Assembly (NCBI GenBank): GCA_021771025.1
Contig: JAETPW010000004.1
Span: forward strand, 1 to 64,000
Direction: 5' to 3'
From: Clostridiaceae bacterium
GTDB lineage: Bacteria; Bacillota; Clostridia; TANB77; CAG-508
Length of the DNA: 64,000 bases
The notes under the pieces were generated by a model that saw only the letters and a program-made list of their open reading frames with translations, had not been told where the DNA came from and did no database searches. The position numbers were made by a program, and so were the translations under genes. How positions within the stretch are numbered: position 1 is the stretch's first letter; every line of letters starts with the position of its first letter. This document shows positions 53,227-61,636 of this stretch, piece by piece.

Positions 53227-53730
53227 ATGTACGATTACGTCATCCAATATGGATTAGACCCAGAAGCAACTCAACTAATTCAAGAAATAAAAAGAGAACT
53301 AAAACAAAAAAGGATACCAGATAAAGAAAAAAACTTGCTACCTCACATCACCATAGATCTCTATAAAAGCAGCAACAAAAATGAATTCATTCATCAAGTA
53401 GAACAAATAACCCAGCACATCAACAGTTTTACCATAGAACTAAATGAATTAGCCGATTTTGATCAAGAAACACTATACTTAAACCCAACACCAAAAGAAC
53501 CGTTCTTAATCAACAAAAAGCAATTTGACCAAGCACTAAATAAGTACCAACTACCCCATAGAAAAACGAGAATATATAAACCACACATAACCCTATGCAC
53601 AAACGACAAAATAGAAAAAAACACCTATGACATCGCTAAGACCAAATTCAGACCATTTACAGCCAAAGTAAAATACGTATGGATCTATACGCCTGAAATC
53701 GTTTTAGTTAAACAAATTGAACTAAAATAA
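53227..53730 (+). CDS. 2H phosphoesterase (LigT/2'-5' RNA ligase-like)
   Basis: 167 residues. Two HxT motifs are visible: PHITIDLY (about 39-46) and PHITLC (about 119-124), spaced as in 2H phosphoesterases. The final strand has VWIYTPEIVLV. It probably cleaves 2',3'-cyclic phosphates or related oligonucleotide ends. Confidence 0.88.
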   Translation: MYDYVIQYGLDPEATQLIQEIKRELKQKRIPDKEKNLLPHITIDLYKSSNKNEFIHQVEQITQHINSFTIELNELADFDQETLYLNPTPKEPFLINKKQFDQALNKYQLPHRKTRIYKPHITLCTNDKIEKNTYDIAKTKFRPFTAKVKYVWIYTPEIVLVKQIELK

Positions 53731-53741
53731 GGAGTAAATAG

Positions 53742-53996
53742 ATGAAACGAATTTATAAACAAGCGAACCAGTCAGAAACAGAAACCACAATCAATGTACT
53801 TTACCGTGAAAAAAAGATATGTATATACACCAATAAAGTAGAACTACAAAAAGAACTAAGAAAAGCCATCGGCGAACCAAAACAAGAATGGATCAAAGGA
53901 AGGTCAATTATAGGAAGCATATGGGAAATCCCCTTAACCGATAAAAGTAAAATCACCAAAATGTTGGTTAAAACAGATTTATTTGAATTATCTTAA
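53742..53996 (+). CDS. Hypothetical protein, 84 residues
   Basis: Not recognised. It follows 11 bp after the 2H phosphoesterase with AAGGAG and is likely co-expressed. It contains KKICIYTNKVELQKELRKAI and SIIGSIWEIPLTDKSK. Confidence 0.6.
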   Translation: MKRIYKQANQSETETTINVLYREKKICIYTNKVELQKELRKAIGEPKQEWIKGRSIIGSIWEIPLTDKSKITKMLVKTDLFELS

Positions 53997-54096
53997 TCAA
54001 AAAACAGAAAGAGTAGAAAATAGTATCCACTAAGCTTAAGGAAACGTTTTAAATTACCAATCATAAAATCCAATCATAAAATAAGGAGGAAAAATT

Positions 54097-54510
54097 ATGG
54101 TTATATCTCAAGACAAAATAAAACTAAACGCAGAAATAGAAAACATCTGGAATCTCATTACCCAAACAGTAGAATGTACATGGAGAAGTGATTTATCCAA
54201 AATAGAAAAAACAGACGAAACACACTTTATTGAATACACCAAACAAGGATACCCCACTTATTTTACCATCACCAAAAAAGAAAAACCTCATTTGTATCAA
54301 ATGGAATTAGAAAACGATAACATGAAGGGGGAATGGATAGGAACATTAACCCTTCTAGAAAATGGTCAGGTACTGATAGAATTCACAGAAAAAATTGAAG
54401 TAAAAAAAGCAATGTTAAAACTAATGGTAAAACCATACTTAAAAAGCCAGCAGAAACGTTATTTCAAAGATTTAGTAAAGAAATTAGAAAAAATAGAAAA
54501 AAATTCATAA
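54097..54510 (+). CDS. SRPBCC (START-like) domain protein
   Basis: 137 residues. The pattern IKLNAEIENIWNLIT, CTWRSDLSKIE, HFIEYTKQGYPTYFTIT and a long C-terminal helix fits the polyketide cyclase/SRPBCC fold, which binds hydrophobic ligands. SD AAGGAGG. Confidence 0.78.
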   Translation: MVISQDKIKLNAEIENIWNLITQTVECTWRSDLSKIEKTDETHFIEYTKQGYPTYFTITKKEKPHLYQMELENDNMKGEWIGTLTLLENGQVLIEFTEKIEVKKAMLKLMVKPYLKSQQKRYFKDLVKKLEKIEKNS

Positions 54511-54569
54511 AAAATAAAACATAAGAACATAGATGAATCAAAAACGCACCATTTAGGTTCTTTTTTGTC

Positions 54570-54610
54570 TATACCCCTCCCTTTACAAAATGCTTTTAGA
54601 AGGGTATAAT
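54570..54610 (+). promoter_or_regulatory. csoR-copA promoter and candidate CsoR operator
   Basis: TTTACA (54582-54587) and TATAAT (54605-54610) with an exact 17-nt spacer. The inverse repeat TATACCC (54570-54576) and GGGTATA (54602-54608) brackets the promoter and fits the TACCC/GGGTA half sites of CsoR operators. Confidence 0.75.
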
Positions 54611-54659
54611 TTGAACAGACCTAACAAACAATAAAAAATATACCCCAAGGAGGTAGTTA

Positions 54660-54959
54660 ATGGAAAATAACAATATACCCATCAGAAAAACGATTCGCCA
54701 TGAAGATCAAAAAAAGAAAATAATCAATCGTTTAAATCGAATGGAAGGGCAAATAAAAGGAATTAAAAAAATGATAGGGGAAGATCGTTACTGTGATGAT
54801 GTACTAATTCAATTATCAGCAATAGACAAATCAATCAAAAGTTTAGAAAATGTCATAATAGAAAATCATATACAAGAATGTGTATTAAATAACATAGAAA
54901 GAGGAAACCTAGAAATAATAGATGAAGTAATTCAGTTATTTAGGAGGTTTTCATCATGA
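54660..54959 (+). CDS. csoR: CsoR family copper-sensing repressor
   Basis: 99 residues, all-helical. The metal ligands are Cys45 (RYCDDVL), His70 and Cys74 (ENHIQECV), the canonical Cys-His-Cys set, and RLNRMEGQIKGI (about 24-35) is the DNA-contact helix. It represses the copper genes until Cu(I) binds. The stop overlaps the copA start by 4 bp. Confidence 0.93.
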   Translation: MENNNIPIRKTIRHEDQKKKIINRLNRMEGQIKGIKKMIGEDRYCDDVLIQLSAIDKSIKSLENVIIENHIQECVLNNIERGNLEIIDEVIQLFRRFSS

Positions 54960-57232
54960 AAAAAATACTATTAAAAATAGAAGGAATGACGTGTAGTGCA
55001 TGTTCTAGCGGGTTAGAAAAATACTTAAACAAGCAAAAAGGAATTCTTAGTGCTAATGTAAACTTAGTCATGGCCAATAGCCTAATTGAATATGACGAAA
55101 CAATCTTAAACCAAAAACAAATCGAAACATTCATCAAAAAAGCGGGCTTTAAAAGTTTAGGAATCGATCAGGGAAAAACAGAAGAAAACAAACAAAAACA
55201 AGAAAAAGGAAAATTTATCTTTTTTGGTAGTTTAGCCGTGTTTTTGCTCTATCTTTCCATGGGGCATATGATGGGAATACCTGTTCCTGAATTTTTCCAT
55301 ATGCACCTTCACCCCATGAATTATGCTGTAACACTTTTGCTACTAACCATTGCCTTTTGTATTTATGGTTTTGATCTACTTAAAAATGGCTACAAAAACC
55401 TCATCCACCGAACGCCCAATATGGACACATTAGTAGCCATTGGTGTAATCAGTAGTGTCTTATACAGCCTATATGGAATGGTTAAAATCTCACAAGGAGA
55501 TCATTCTTATGTAGAACATCTCTATTTTGAATCAGCAGCCATAGTCATCTTTTTCATTAAACTAGGAAGGTACATTGATGGAATCAGCAAAGACAAAACC
55601 AAAGAGGCCATTCAAAAACTAGTCCAAATTACCCCAAACAAAGCCATCATCAAACAAGACGGAAAAGAAAAAGAAGTCACTCTAGATGAAATCAAACAAG
55701 GAGATATCGTCATCAGTAGACCCGGAGAGAAAATTGCCGTAGACGGAAGAATTACCGAAGGGAAAAGCCATTTAGATGAATCATTCATCACGGGAGAAAG
55801 TAAACCAGTCACCAAAACAATCGGAAACGAAGTCATAGCAGGAAGCATTAACTATGATGGATACTTAGAATACGAGGCCAAACGAATTGGAAAAGAATCC
55901 ACCATATCCCAAATTGTGCAATTAGTCATAGAGGCAACAAGCACCAAAGCACCAATTGCCAAAACAGCAGATAAAGTAAGTGGATACTTTGTACCCATAG
56001 TTATCCTAATAGCCATACTAACCTTCATCGGCTATCTCTTAATTGGAGGAACCGCACAAATAAACCAAGCAGTAAGTAGTTTTGTCACCATTTTAGTCGT
56101 AGCTTGCCCATGTGCATTAGGACTAGCTACACCACTGGCGATTGTAGTCAGTGAAGGAAAATGTGCTAATCATGGTATTTTAGTCAAAAAAAGTGAAATC
56201 CTAGAAAAAGCCCAAAAAATAGACACAATCGTTTTCGACAAAACAGGGACGCTAACCTATGGCAAACTAAAAATAGCCAACATCATCAACCTAAGCTTAG
56301 AAACAAAAGAACCAAAAACAGAAAAGCAAATCATGCAATTAGCCATAAGCTTAGAAAGCAAATCAACTCATCCCATCAGCAAAGCCTTCACAGAATACCA
56401 ACAAAAGCACAAAATAGAGACCTATCCAGTAACAGAATTCGAAGACAAAAGTGGATATGGGATCATCGGAAAAATAGAAGGAAAACAAATAGCCCTAGGA
56501 AACGAAAAACTACTAAAACAAATCAGCAAACAAACAGAAGCAGAAACTGAAACAGGAATAGGAATAGGAATAGGAACAAACTTAGAAAATCCATTCAAAG
56601 CTCAAGAAACAGCCTTGGCTAAAGACGGAAATAGTATCGTCTATGTCATAGAAAATCAAACCATCATTGCCATCATAGGAGTAAACGACCTAATCAGAGA
56701 AAATGCTAAGCAAATTGTACAAACTCTACAAGAACAAAAAATAGACACCATCATGTTAACCGGAGACAATCAACAAACAGCCAATATCATAGCCCAGCAA
56801 GTAGGAATCAGCCACATCATCGCAAACGTATTACCATCTCAAAAAGCACAAACCATACAAAACCTAAAACAACAAGGAAAACAAGTTATGATGTGTGGAG
56901 ATGGGATAAACGACAGCCCAGCCCTAGCCAGCAGTGACATAGGAGTCAGCATAAGCGGAGCAAGTGACATCGCTATGGACTCATCAGACGTAATCCTAAT
57001 GAAAGACGACCTAGGAAAAATAACAGACCTCATCCAAATCAGCAAAAACACCATCAAAAACATCAAACAAAATCTATTCTGGGCATTTTTCTACAATGTA
57101 CTCATGATCCCTATTGCCATGGGCATCCTAACCCCATGGGGAATAACCATAAATCCAATGATAGCAGGGCTAGCCATGGTACTAAGCAGCCTAACCGTCA
57201 TCCTAAACGCCCTACGCCTAAAAAAGGAATAA
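54956..57232 (+). CDS. copA: P1B-type copper-exporting ATPase
   Basis: 758 residues. One N-terminal HMA domain with GMTCSACSSG (10-19); about eight helices; the metal-channel motif ACPCALGLATP near residue 384; the phosphorylation site DKTGTLTYG near 428; a Ser-Thr-His-Pro motif KSTHPIS; and the hinge CGDGINDSPALA. It pumps Cu(I) out. A repetitive GIGIGIG segment (about 537-543) lies in the nucleotide domain. Overlaps csoR, so it is translationally coupled. Confidence 0.96.
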   Translation: MKKILLKIEGMTCSACSSGLEKYLNKQKGILSANVNLVMANSLIEYDETILNQKQIETFIKKAGFKSLGIDQGKTEENKQKQEKGKFIFFGSLAVFLLYLSMGHMMGIPVPEFFHMHLHPMNYAVTLLLLTIAFCIYGFDLLKNGYKNLIHRTPNMDTLVAIGVISSVLYSLYGMVKISQGDHSYVEHLYFESAAIVIFFIKLGRYIDGISKDKTKEAIQKLVQITPNKAIIKQDGKEKEVTLDEIKQGDIVISRPGEKIAVDGRITEGKSHLDESFITGESKPVTKTIGNEVIAGSINYDGYLEYEAKRIGKESTISQIVQLVIEATSTKAPIAKTADKVSGYFVPIVILIAILTFIGYLLIGGTAQINQAVSSFVTILVVACPCALGLATPLAIVVSEGKCANHGILVKKSEILEKAQKIDTIVFDKTGTLTYGKLKIANIINLSLETKEPKTEKQIMQLAISLESKSTHPISKAFTEYQQKHKIETYPVTEFEDKSGYGIIGKIEGKQIALGNEKLLKQISKQTEAETETGIGIGIGTNLENPFKAQETALAKDGNSIVYVIENQTIIAIIGVNDLIRENAKQIVQTLQEQKIDTIMLTGDNQQTANIIAQQVGISHIIANVLPSQKAQTIQNLKQQGKQVMMCGDGINDSPALASSDIGVSISGASDIAMDSSDVILMKDDLGKITDLIQISKNTIKNIKQNLFWAFFYNVLMIPIAMGILTPWGITINPMIAGLAMVLSSLTVILNALRLKKE

Positions 57233-57261
57233 GTGGAAAGTAAGGAGCGAAAAAGAAAGAG

Positions 57262-57318
57262 GGAAATAAGGGGACGCCCTTTTTTTCCCTAGTGAAAATT
57301 TCCCTATTAGAAATTGCC
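57262..57318. repeat. Family A repeat between copA and copZ
   Basis: GAGGGAAATAAGGGGACGCC, TTTTTCCCTAG and TTTCCCTATTAG: half-type copy with two TTCCCTA tails. Confidence 0.8.
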
Positions 57319-57410
57319 TTGTAGTAAATCGATTGATATTTGTTTATTCCATACCATTTTCTAGACAGAGGGGAGCAATAATAAAGAAAAAAAGAAGGGA
57401 GGTGACCTAC

Positions 57411-57635
57411 ATGTTTGGTCATGATAAAATAACGAAAACAGTGCAAATAGAAGGAATGAGTTGCAGTCATTGTACTAAAAAAGTAGAAATGGCATTAAAA
57501 GAATTGCCAGGAGTAAAATCGGTGAAAGTGGTCTTGGAGAATAAAAAAGCAGAAATTGTATCAAATAAGGAAATTGATGATGAGACAATAAAAAGAGTAA
57601 TTGAGGAGATCGGTTATCACGTAAGTAATGAATAA
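57411..57635 (+). CDS. copZ: Copper chaperone (heavy-metal-associated domain)
   Basis: 74 residues from ATG 57411 (GGGAGGTGA SD). A single HMA domain: GMSCSHCTKKVEMAL with Cys18 and Cys21, then ELPGVKSVKVVLENKKAEI. It carries Cu(I) to CopA or CsoR. It completes the csoR-copA-copZ locus, although a repeat separates it from copA. Confidence 0.93.
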   Translation: MFGHDKITKTVQIEGMSCSHCTKKVEMALKELPGVKSVKVVLENKKAEIVSNKEIDDETIKRVIEEIGYHVSNE

Positions 57636-57650
57636 AAGTGAGTAGTGAAT

Positions 57651-57700
57651 AAAGGAAAAACAGGTTGGATAAAAAGACATCCAACCTGTTTTTCCTTTTT
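57651..57700. terminator. Strong terminator after copZ
   Basis: AAAGGAAAAACAGGTTGGAT pairs with ATCCAACCTGTTTTTCCTTT. It can also serve the small gene on the minus strand. Confidence 0.9.
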
Positions 57701-57703
57701 ACT

Positions 57704-57877
57704 TTACTTGCTTAATTTCTCAACCTCAATTATTGAGGTTCTAATTTTTGTCAACTCTTTGTATTGCTGAGCTAAAATAATTAAAGAATTGTATTCATAA
57801 TATAAAGAGAGTGTAGACATAGGGTGATCTTTAACAAATTTAAGAAAATCAAAAATAGATTTTTCTGTATCTGTCAA
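57704..57877 (-). CDS. Small hypothetical protein, TTG start, coupled to a 7-codon upstream ORF
   Basis: On the minus strand AGGAG precedes a TTG and 57 codons containing IFDFLKFVKDHPMSTLSLYY and EYNSLIILAQQYKELTKIR, an amphipathic helical protein. A strong AAAGGAGG upstream drives a 7-codon ORF (ATG at about 57897) whose TGA overlaps the TTG (TTGA). Not recognised; the coding character is reasonable. Confidence 0.6.
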   Translation of the reverse strand: MTDTEKSIFDFLKFVKDHPMSTLSLYYEYNSLIILAQQYKELTKIRTSIIEVEKLSK

Positions 57878-58029
57878 ATTTTTCTCCTAACAATCATAAT
57901 GTTCCTCCTTTTAATACAATTATTTTATTAACATAATACCACAAAAACAAAAAAAGAACAAGAAAAAGTAGTATTTCGTATCATTTTATGCTAAAATATA
58001 GATAAATGAAAAAAGAAAGAGGAAAAAAG

Positions 58030-58602
58030 ATGTACCAAACTAATCCACTAAGTCATCAAAGAAAAAAAGGAAGAAGCCTATGCAACTGGGTAGACAACTA
58101 TGTCTTACTAGATATTGAAACAACAGGGCTATCCCCACAAACCTGTGATATCATAGAAATAGGAGCAATTAAAGTAAGAGAAAATCGAATTGTTGACCAA
58201 TACGAATCACTCATCAAAATTGAAGATAGAATTCCACCATTTATTACTAGACTAACCGGTATAACTAACCAAATGATGAAACAAGGGAAAGAAGCGGAAA
58301 TTGTCTTACAAGAATTTATCGAGTTCAGCGGAGATGATATTTTAATGGGTCACAACGTAAACTTTGATATTAATTTTATCTACGATAAATGCCAAAAATA
58401 CTTAGATAGAGAGCTAACCAATGATTTTGTTGATACCATGAGGCTAGCCAAAAACGTTTTACCAAGTAGCCCAAATTACAAATTAGGAACATTAGCGAGT
58501 TACTTTCAAGTAGACTACTCGAGTGCCCATAGAGGATTAAAAGACGTAGAAATTACCTATAAAGTGTATAACAAACTGAGAGAAATAGCGACGAAAAAAT
58601 GA
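58030..58602 (+). CDS. DnaQ/PolC-type 3'-5' exonuclease
   Basis: 190 residues from ATG 58030. DEDDh motifs: YVLLDIETTGLSP (about 24-36), FVRLTG-like TRLTGITNQM, GHNVNFDINFI (about 104-114) and HRGLKDVEIT (about 167-176) with the final His and Asp. It acts as a proofreading or repair exonuclease. AGAGGAAAAAAG serves as SD. Confidence 0.92.
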   Translation: MYQTNPLSHQRKKGRSLCNWVDNYVLLDIETTGLSPQTCDIIEIGAIKVRENRIVDQYESLIKIEDRIPPFITRLTGITNQMMKQGKEAEIVLQEFIEFSGDDILMGHNVNFDINFIYDKCQKYLDRELTNDFVDTMRLAKNVLPSSPNYKLGTLASYFQVDYSSAHRGLKDVEITYKVYNKLREIATKK

Positions 58603-58616
58603 AGGGAGGGAAAAGA

Positions 58617-58874
58617 ATGGAAAAATTAAGTGATTTACCCAACATTGGAAAAGAGGTAGAAAGGCAATTAAACCAAGTAGGCATCATGAACAAAGAAGAC
58701 CTAGAAAACACAGGAAGTACAGAAGCATGGCTCAAAATACAAGCCATAGATCCATCAGCTTGTATCCATCGTTTAATGGCATTAGAAGGAGCTATTCAAG
58801 GGATCAAAAAAACAGAGTTGTCAGAAAAGGATAAAAAGTATTTGAAAGATTTTTATCAGCAACATAAAAGATAG
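58617..58874 (+). CDS. TfoX C-terminal domain protein
   Basis: 85 residues from ATG 58617 (GGGAGGG SD). LSDLPNIGKEVERQLNQVGI (about 4-23) is the helix-hairpin-helix-like start of the TfoX_C domain; IDPSACIHRLMALEGAIQGI is its second half. The role of this isolated domain is unknown. It starts 15 bp after the exonuclease. Confidence 0.88.
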   Translation: MEKLSDLPNIGKEVERQLNQVGIMNKEDLENTGSTEAWLKIQAIDPSACIHRLMALEGAIQGIKKTELSEKDKKYLKDFYQQHKR

Positions 58875-58902
58875 AGAGAACCAAAAAAGGATGTTGATTG
58901 TT

Positions 58903-59232
58903 ATGCAAAAACAAAGAAAATGTATTGAATATTATTATGATAGCCAAAAATATAATAAACAGGAGATTTTAGAAGATCTAACTTTAGAAACGAAAGAACA
59001 ATTTCCTAAACAAGAGGCGGAAATTAGTATATGTTTAAATCCATTTGGTGTATATGTAGCCACACTAATTTTTCCAGAAAAGCAAGGAAAAAGAAAAATT
59101 AAGCAACGAGAAAAAAGAAAAAACGAGAAAGAAATAAAATCTAGCTTATCTTATTATGAAATGAAACAGAAAACAAAGCAGAAAGCACAATATGGTGTGT
59201 ATAAAAATGGGGGAACATTTAAGCCTTTTTAG
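58903..59232 (+). CDS. Hypothetical protein, about 109 residues
   Basis: Not recognised. The first half (CIEYYYDSQKYNKQEILEDL, EAEISICLNPFGVYVATLIF) looks like a small alpha/beta domain; the second half is a highly basic low-complexity tail (KQGKRKIKQREKRKNEKE). ATG 58891 is also possible but touches the SD. Confidence 0.55.
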   Translation: MQKQRKCIEYYYDSQKYNKQEILEDLTLETKEQFPKQEAEISICLNPFGVYVATLIFPEKQGKRKIKQREKRKNEKEIKSSLSYYEMKQKTKQKAQYGVYKNGGTFKPF

Positions 59233-59560
59233 AACAGTCAAAATTAAGTATTCAAAACATTTTTAGGAACGGTTATCTTGGGTACAACACGAAATGAATA
59301 ACTATTTCACTTAGATAAAGACAAAAAAATGGAATAAATTTACAAAAATCAAAATAAAAACCACAAAGATCGTAAAAATAGGTATGGAAAAGAGAAAAAA
59401 AGAATGATAAAGTAACAAAGAAAAGTTATTTTTCTAAAAAGAACCTTGAAAAAAGAATACCTTTGCCTAAGAAGAAATAGAAATCAAGCTATTTTTAGAA
59501 AAATAATGAATAAAACAAGTCAAAAGGAACAAAATAAGCATAAGAAAAATAGAAAAAAGC
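59233..59560. other. Gene-free A-rich leader of the surface protein gene
   Basis: No gene or clear hairpin seen; long A/G runs. An in-frame extension of the next gene reaches 59446 but is basic low-complexity with no SD. Confidence 0.45.
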
Positions 59561-59580
59561 AAAAGAGGAGGATGATTTTT

Positions 59581-60981
59581 TTGAATGATAGTAAAAATCA
59601 AACAAAAATAGAAAAGAGAAAAATGAGTAAAATAAAGTTAGATAAAGGTATTACCCTAATAGCCTTAGTGATCACCATTATCGTGTTATTAATCTTAGCC
59701 GGAGTAACCATAGCCACCCTAACAGGGCAAAATGGGATACTAACAAATGCTACAAAATCGAAAGAAGCAAACGAAAAAGGAAATGAATTAGACTTAGTAA
59801 AACTAGCAACATCAGCATCACTTATTGACGGCCAAGGGCAAACCATAACCTTATCTGATTTACAAAACAACTTAAATAAACAAAACAGCAATGCCACAGC
59901 AAGGCAAGACGGAGAAGGATTTATCGTAAAATTTAATGACTCAGGAAGAGAATACAAAGTAGACAAATATGGAAACGTACAAGAAACAGCAGGAGGAAAT
60001 GGTGAAGGATCAGGAGAAACAGGAAGCCTACCATCAACGCTTGACACTAATCCATTTTTACCAGAAGGATTTACCCAAAAAGAAGGAACAAATTTAGACA
60101 ATGGACTAACCATAACCGATGGAACGAATAGTTTTGTATGGGTAGAAGTACCAAAAAATATTTATACCACAGCAACATCAGAAACAGATTATGCAAAAAT
60201 AGAAGCAGATATGAAAACGTATACAACAGACTATAAAAGTTCAGCCTATAAAGATGAGTATTATTCAGACGCAACAACAGGACTAACAGAAGAAGAATAT
60301 AACAGTTTGAAACAAGCTATGTTAACAAGCGTATATAAAAATGGAGGATTTTGGATCAGTCAATATGAAATAGGAACAGAAACACTAAGAACGAATGAAG
60401 CAGATCCATTAACAACCCCAAAAAGTCAAGAAGGATTATATCCCTATAACTGGGTAACTTGTAGCCAAGCGCAACAATTAGCAGAGCAAATGAATCCCAA
60501 TAGTAGTAAATATAAAAGTAGTTTACTATTTGGAGTACAATGGGATTTAACTTGTAAATTCTTAGAAACGAAAGCAAGTAATTTAGGAGCAACGTCAGAA
60601 GAACGAAAAAATGCCATAAAAAATAATAGTACAACATGGGGAAATTACTATAATGCAACATTTGATATAACTAAAGGAAAATATTCAACAAATTATGGAG
60701 ATGCTTATACAGACGTAAATGGAAGTTATACAAAACAAATAGATTCAAGTGTATTATTAACAACAGGAGCAACAGAAAGAAACCGTGCAATGAATATTTA
60801 TGATTTTGCTGGAAATGAATGGGAGTGGACATTAGAATATACCAACTACACCAGCTATCCTTGCAGTTATCGAGGTGGCAATTACTACCGCAATGGAAGC
60901 AACTGTCCAGCCAGCAGTCGTGACTACGGTTCTACCACAGGCGGCGACGGCACCTTTAGTTCACGTGTGGCTTTATATTAG
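59581..60981 (+). CDS. Pilin-like surface protein with FGE/C-type-lectin-like C-terminus (putative DGR target)
   Basis: About 466 residues if it starts at TTG 59581 (GAGGAGG 9 nt upstream). The prepilin-like N-terminus has KGITLIALVITIIVLLILAG, cut after Gly in the family, then ATLTGQNGILTNATKSKEAN. The C-terminal domain has FVWVEVPK, GGFWISQYEIG, NWVTCSQAQQLAEQMN and NIYDFAGNEWEWTLEYT, the formylglycine-generating-enzyme fold used by diversity-generating retroelement target proteins. It ends YRGGNYYRNGSNCPASSRDY and SSRVALY. It is probably displayed on the surface by a pseudopilin-like route. No reverse transcriptase is in the window. Confidence 0.8.
   Translation: MNDSKNQTKIEKRKMSKIKLDKGITLIALVITIIVLLILAGVTIATLTGQNGILTNATKSKEANEKGNELDLVKLATSASLIDGQGQTITLSDLQNNLNKQNSNATARQDGEGFIVKFNDSGREYKVDKYGNVQETAGGNGEGSGETGSLPSTLDTNPFLPEGFTQKEGTNLDNGLTITDGTNSFVWVEVPKNIYTTATSETDYAKIEADMKTYTTDYKSSAYKDEYYSDATTGLTEEEYNSLKQAMLTSVYKNGGFWISQYEIGTETLRTNEADPLTTPKSQEGLYPYNWVTCSQAQQLAEQMNPNSSKYKSSLLFGVQWDLTCKFLETKASNLGATSEERKNAIKNNSTTWGNYYNATFDITKGKYSTNYGDAYTDVNGSYTKQIDSSVLLTTGATERNRAMNIYDFAGNEWEWTLEYTNYTSYPCSYRGGNYYRNGSNCPASSRDYGSTTGGDGTFSSRVALY
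60864..60981 (+). other. Candidate variable region of a diversity-generating retroelement
   Basis: The last roughly 118 bp of the surface gene are far richer in G and C than the rest and encode the surface loops of the lectin-like fold, with many AAY/AGC/TAC/GAC-type codons that can derive from AAC by adenine mutagenesis. The terminal SSRVALY resembles the FRVAL-type end after which target proteins stop. Confidence 0.55.
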
Positions 60982-61144
60982 TAGGACTGTCAATGAGAAA
61001 TAGTACGGATACTAGCATAATAGAATACTAGATTAACACTAATGTAGCTAGAAGTAAGCCAATGGACGAACAGAAGACACATAAAGTACACAGAAAACAT
61101 AAACAGTAGAGAAATAAAGAAAGTAAATAGTAAGCTTAACTCAT

Positions 61145-61220
61145 TCTCAAATTTTCTATCTCCCGTAAGGGAGAATAGGAAATTTGAGAAATCACTAATT
61201 AAGGTGGTATTTTTTGCATG
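61145..61220 (+). other. Strong hairpin and orphan AAGGTGGTA motif downstream of the surface gene
   Basis: TCTCAAATTTTCTATCTCCC and GGGAGAATAGGAAATTTGAG pair around GTAA (61145-61189). AAGGTGGTATTTTTT follows at 61201-61215, resembling a T-box core fused to a T-run. It may be a terminator, a DGR-associated hairpin or a T-box relic. Confidence 0.6.
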
Positions 61221-61339
61221 AAAAAAACAAACCAATAAAAATGTAAAAATTCCCAAATTTGAACAAAAATAAAAAAAAGCTTGAAAACCCTCACAAAATA
61301 TGATACACTTATACCATAAATAAACAAACCGCTAAAAAA

Positions 61340-61598
61340 GCAAAGTATCACTAGAAAAACAGGAAAAAGAGAAAATGGCCTAGGCTGAAAGCCATTACCA
61401 AGAATCTAGTTCGAGAAATTTCACTTTTTAGGTCTTTTTTTGAACAGCCCAAGAGCCAAAGTAGGAAAAAGCGGGTAGCCCGTTACAGCAAACAATGAGG
61501 TTAGTTAAATCCAAACCAATTTGGATACTAATAAATTTAGGTGGTACCACGAAAATAGTAAACCATTTCGTCCTAACAAGAAGAACGAAGTGGTTTTT
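61340..61598 (+). promoter_or_regulatory. T-box riboswitch (tRNA-Phe)
   Basis: The antiterminator bulge AGGTGGTACCACGA is at 61539-61552, and the terminator hairpin (ACCATTTCGT with ACGAAGTGGT) ends in a T-run at 61593-61599. The Stem I region holds TTC followed by A at 61420-61423, a plausible Phe specifier. Uncharged tRNA-Phe would allow read-through into pheS. Confidence 0.93.
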
Positions 61599-61636
61599 TT
61601 GCATTTCAAAAGCCACAAAAAGAAAGGAGCCAAACC

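Noticed and set aside
61381..61430. tRNA gene in the T-box leader region
   Set aside because: AGTTCGAGAAATT looks slightly like a T-loop but no cloverleaf can be drawn. No tRNA was found anywhere in the window.
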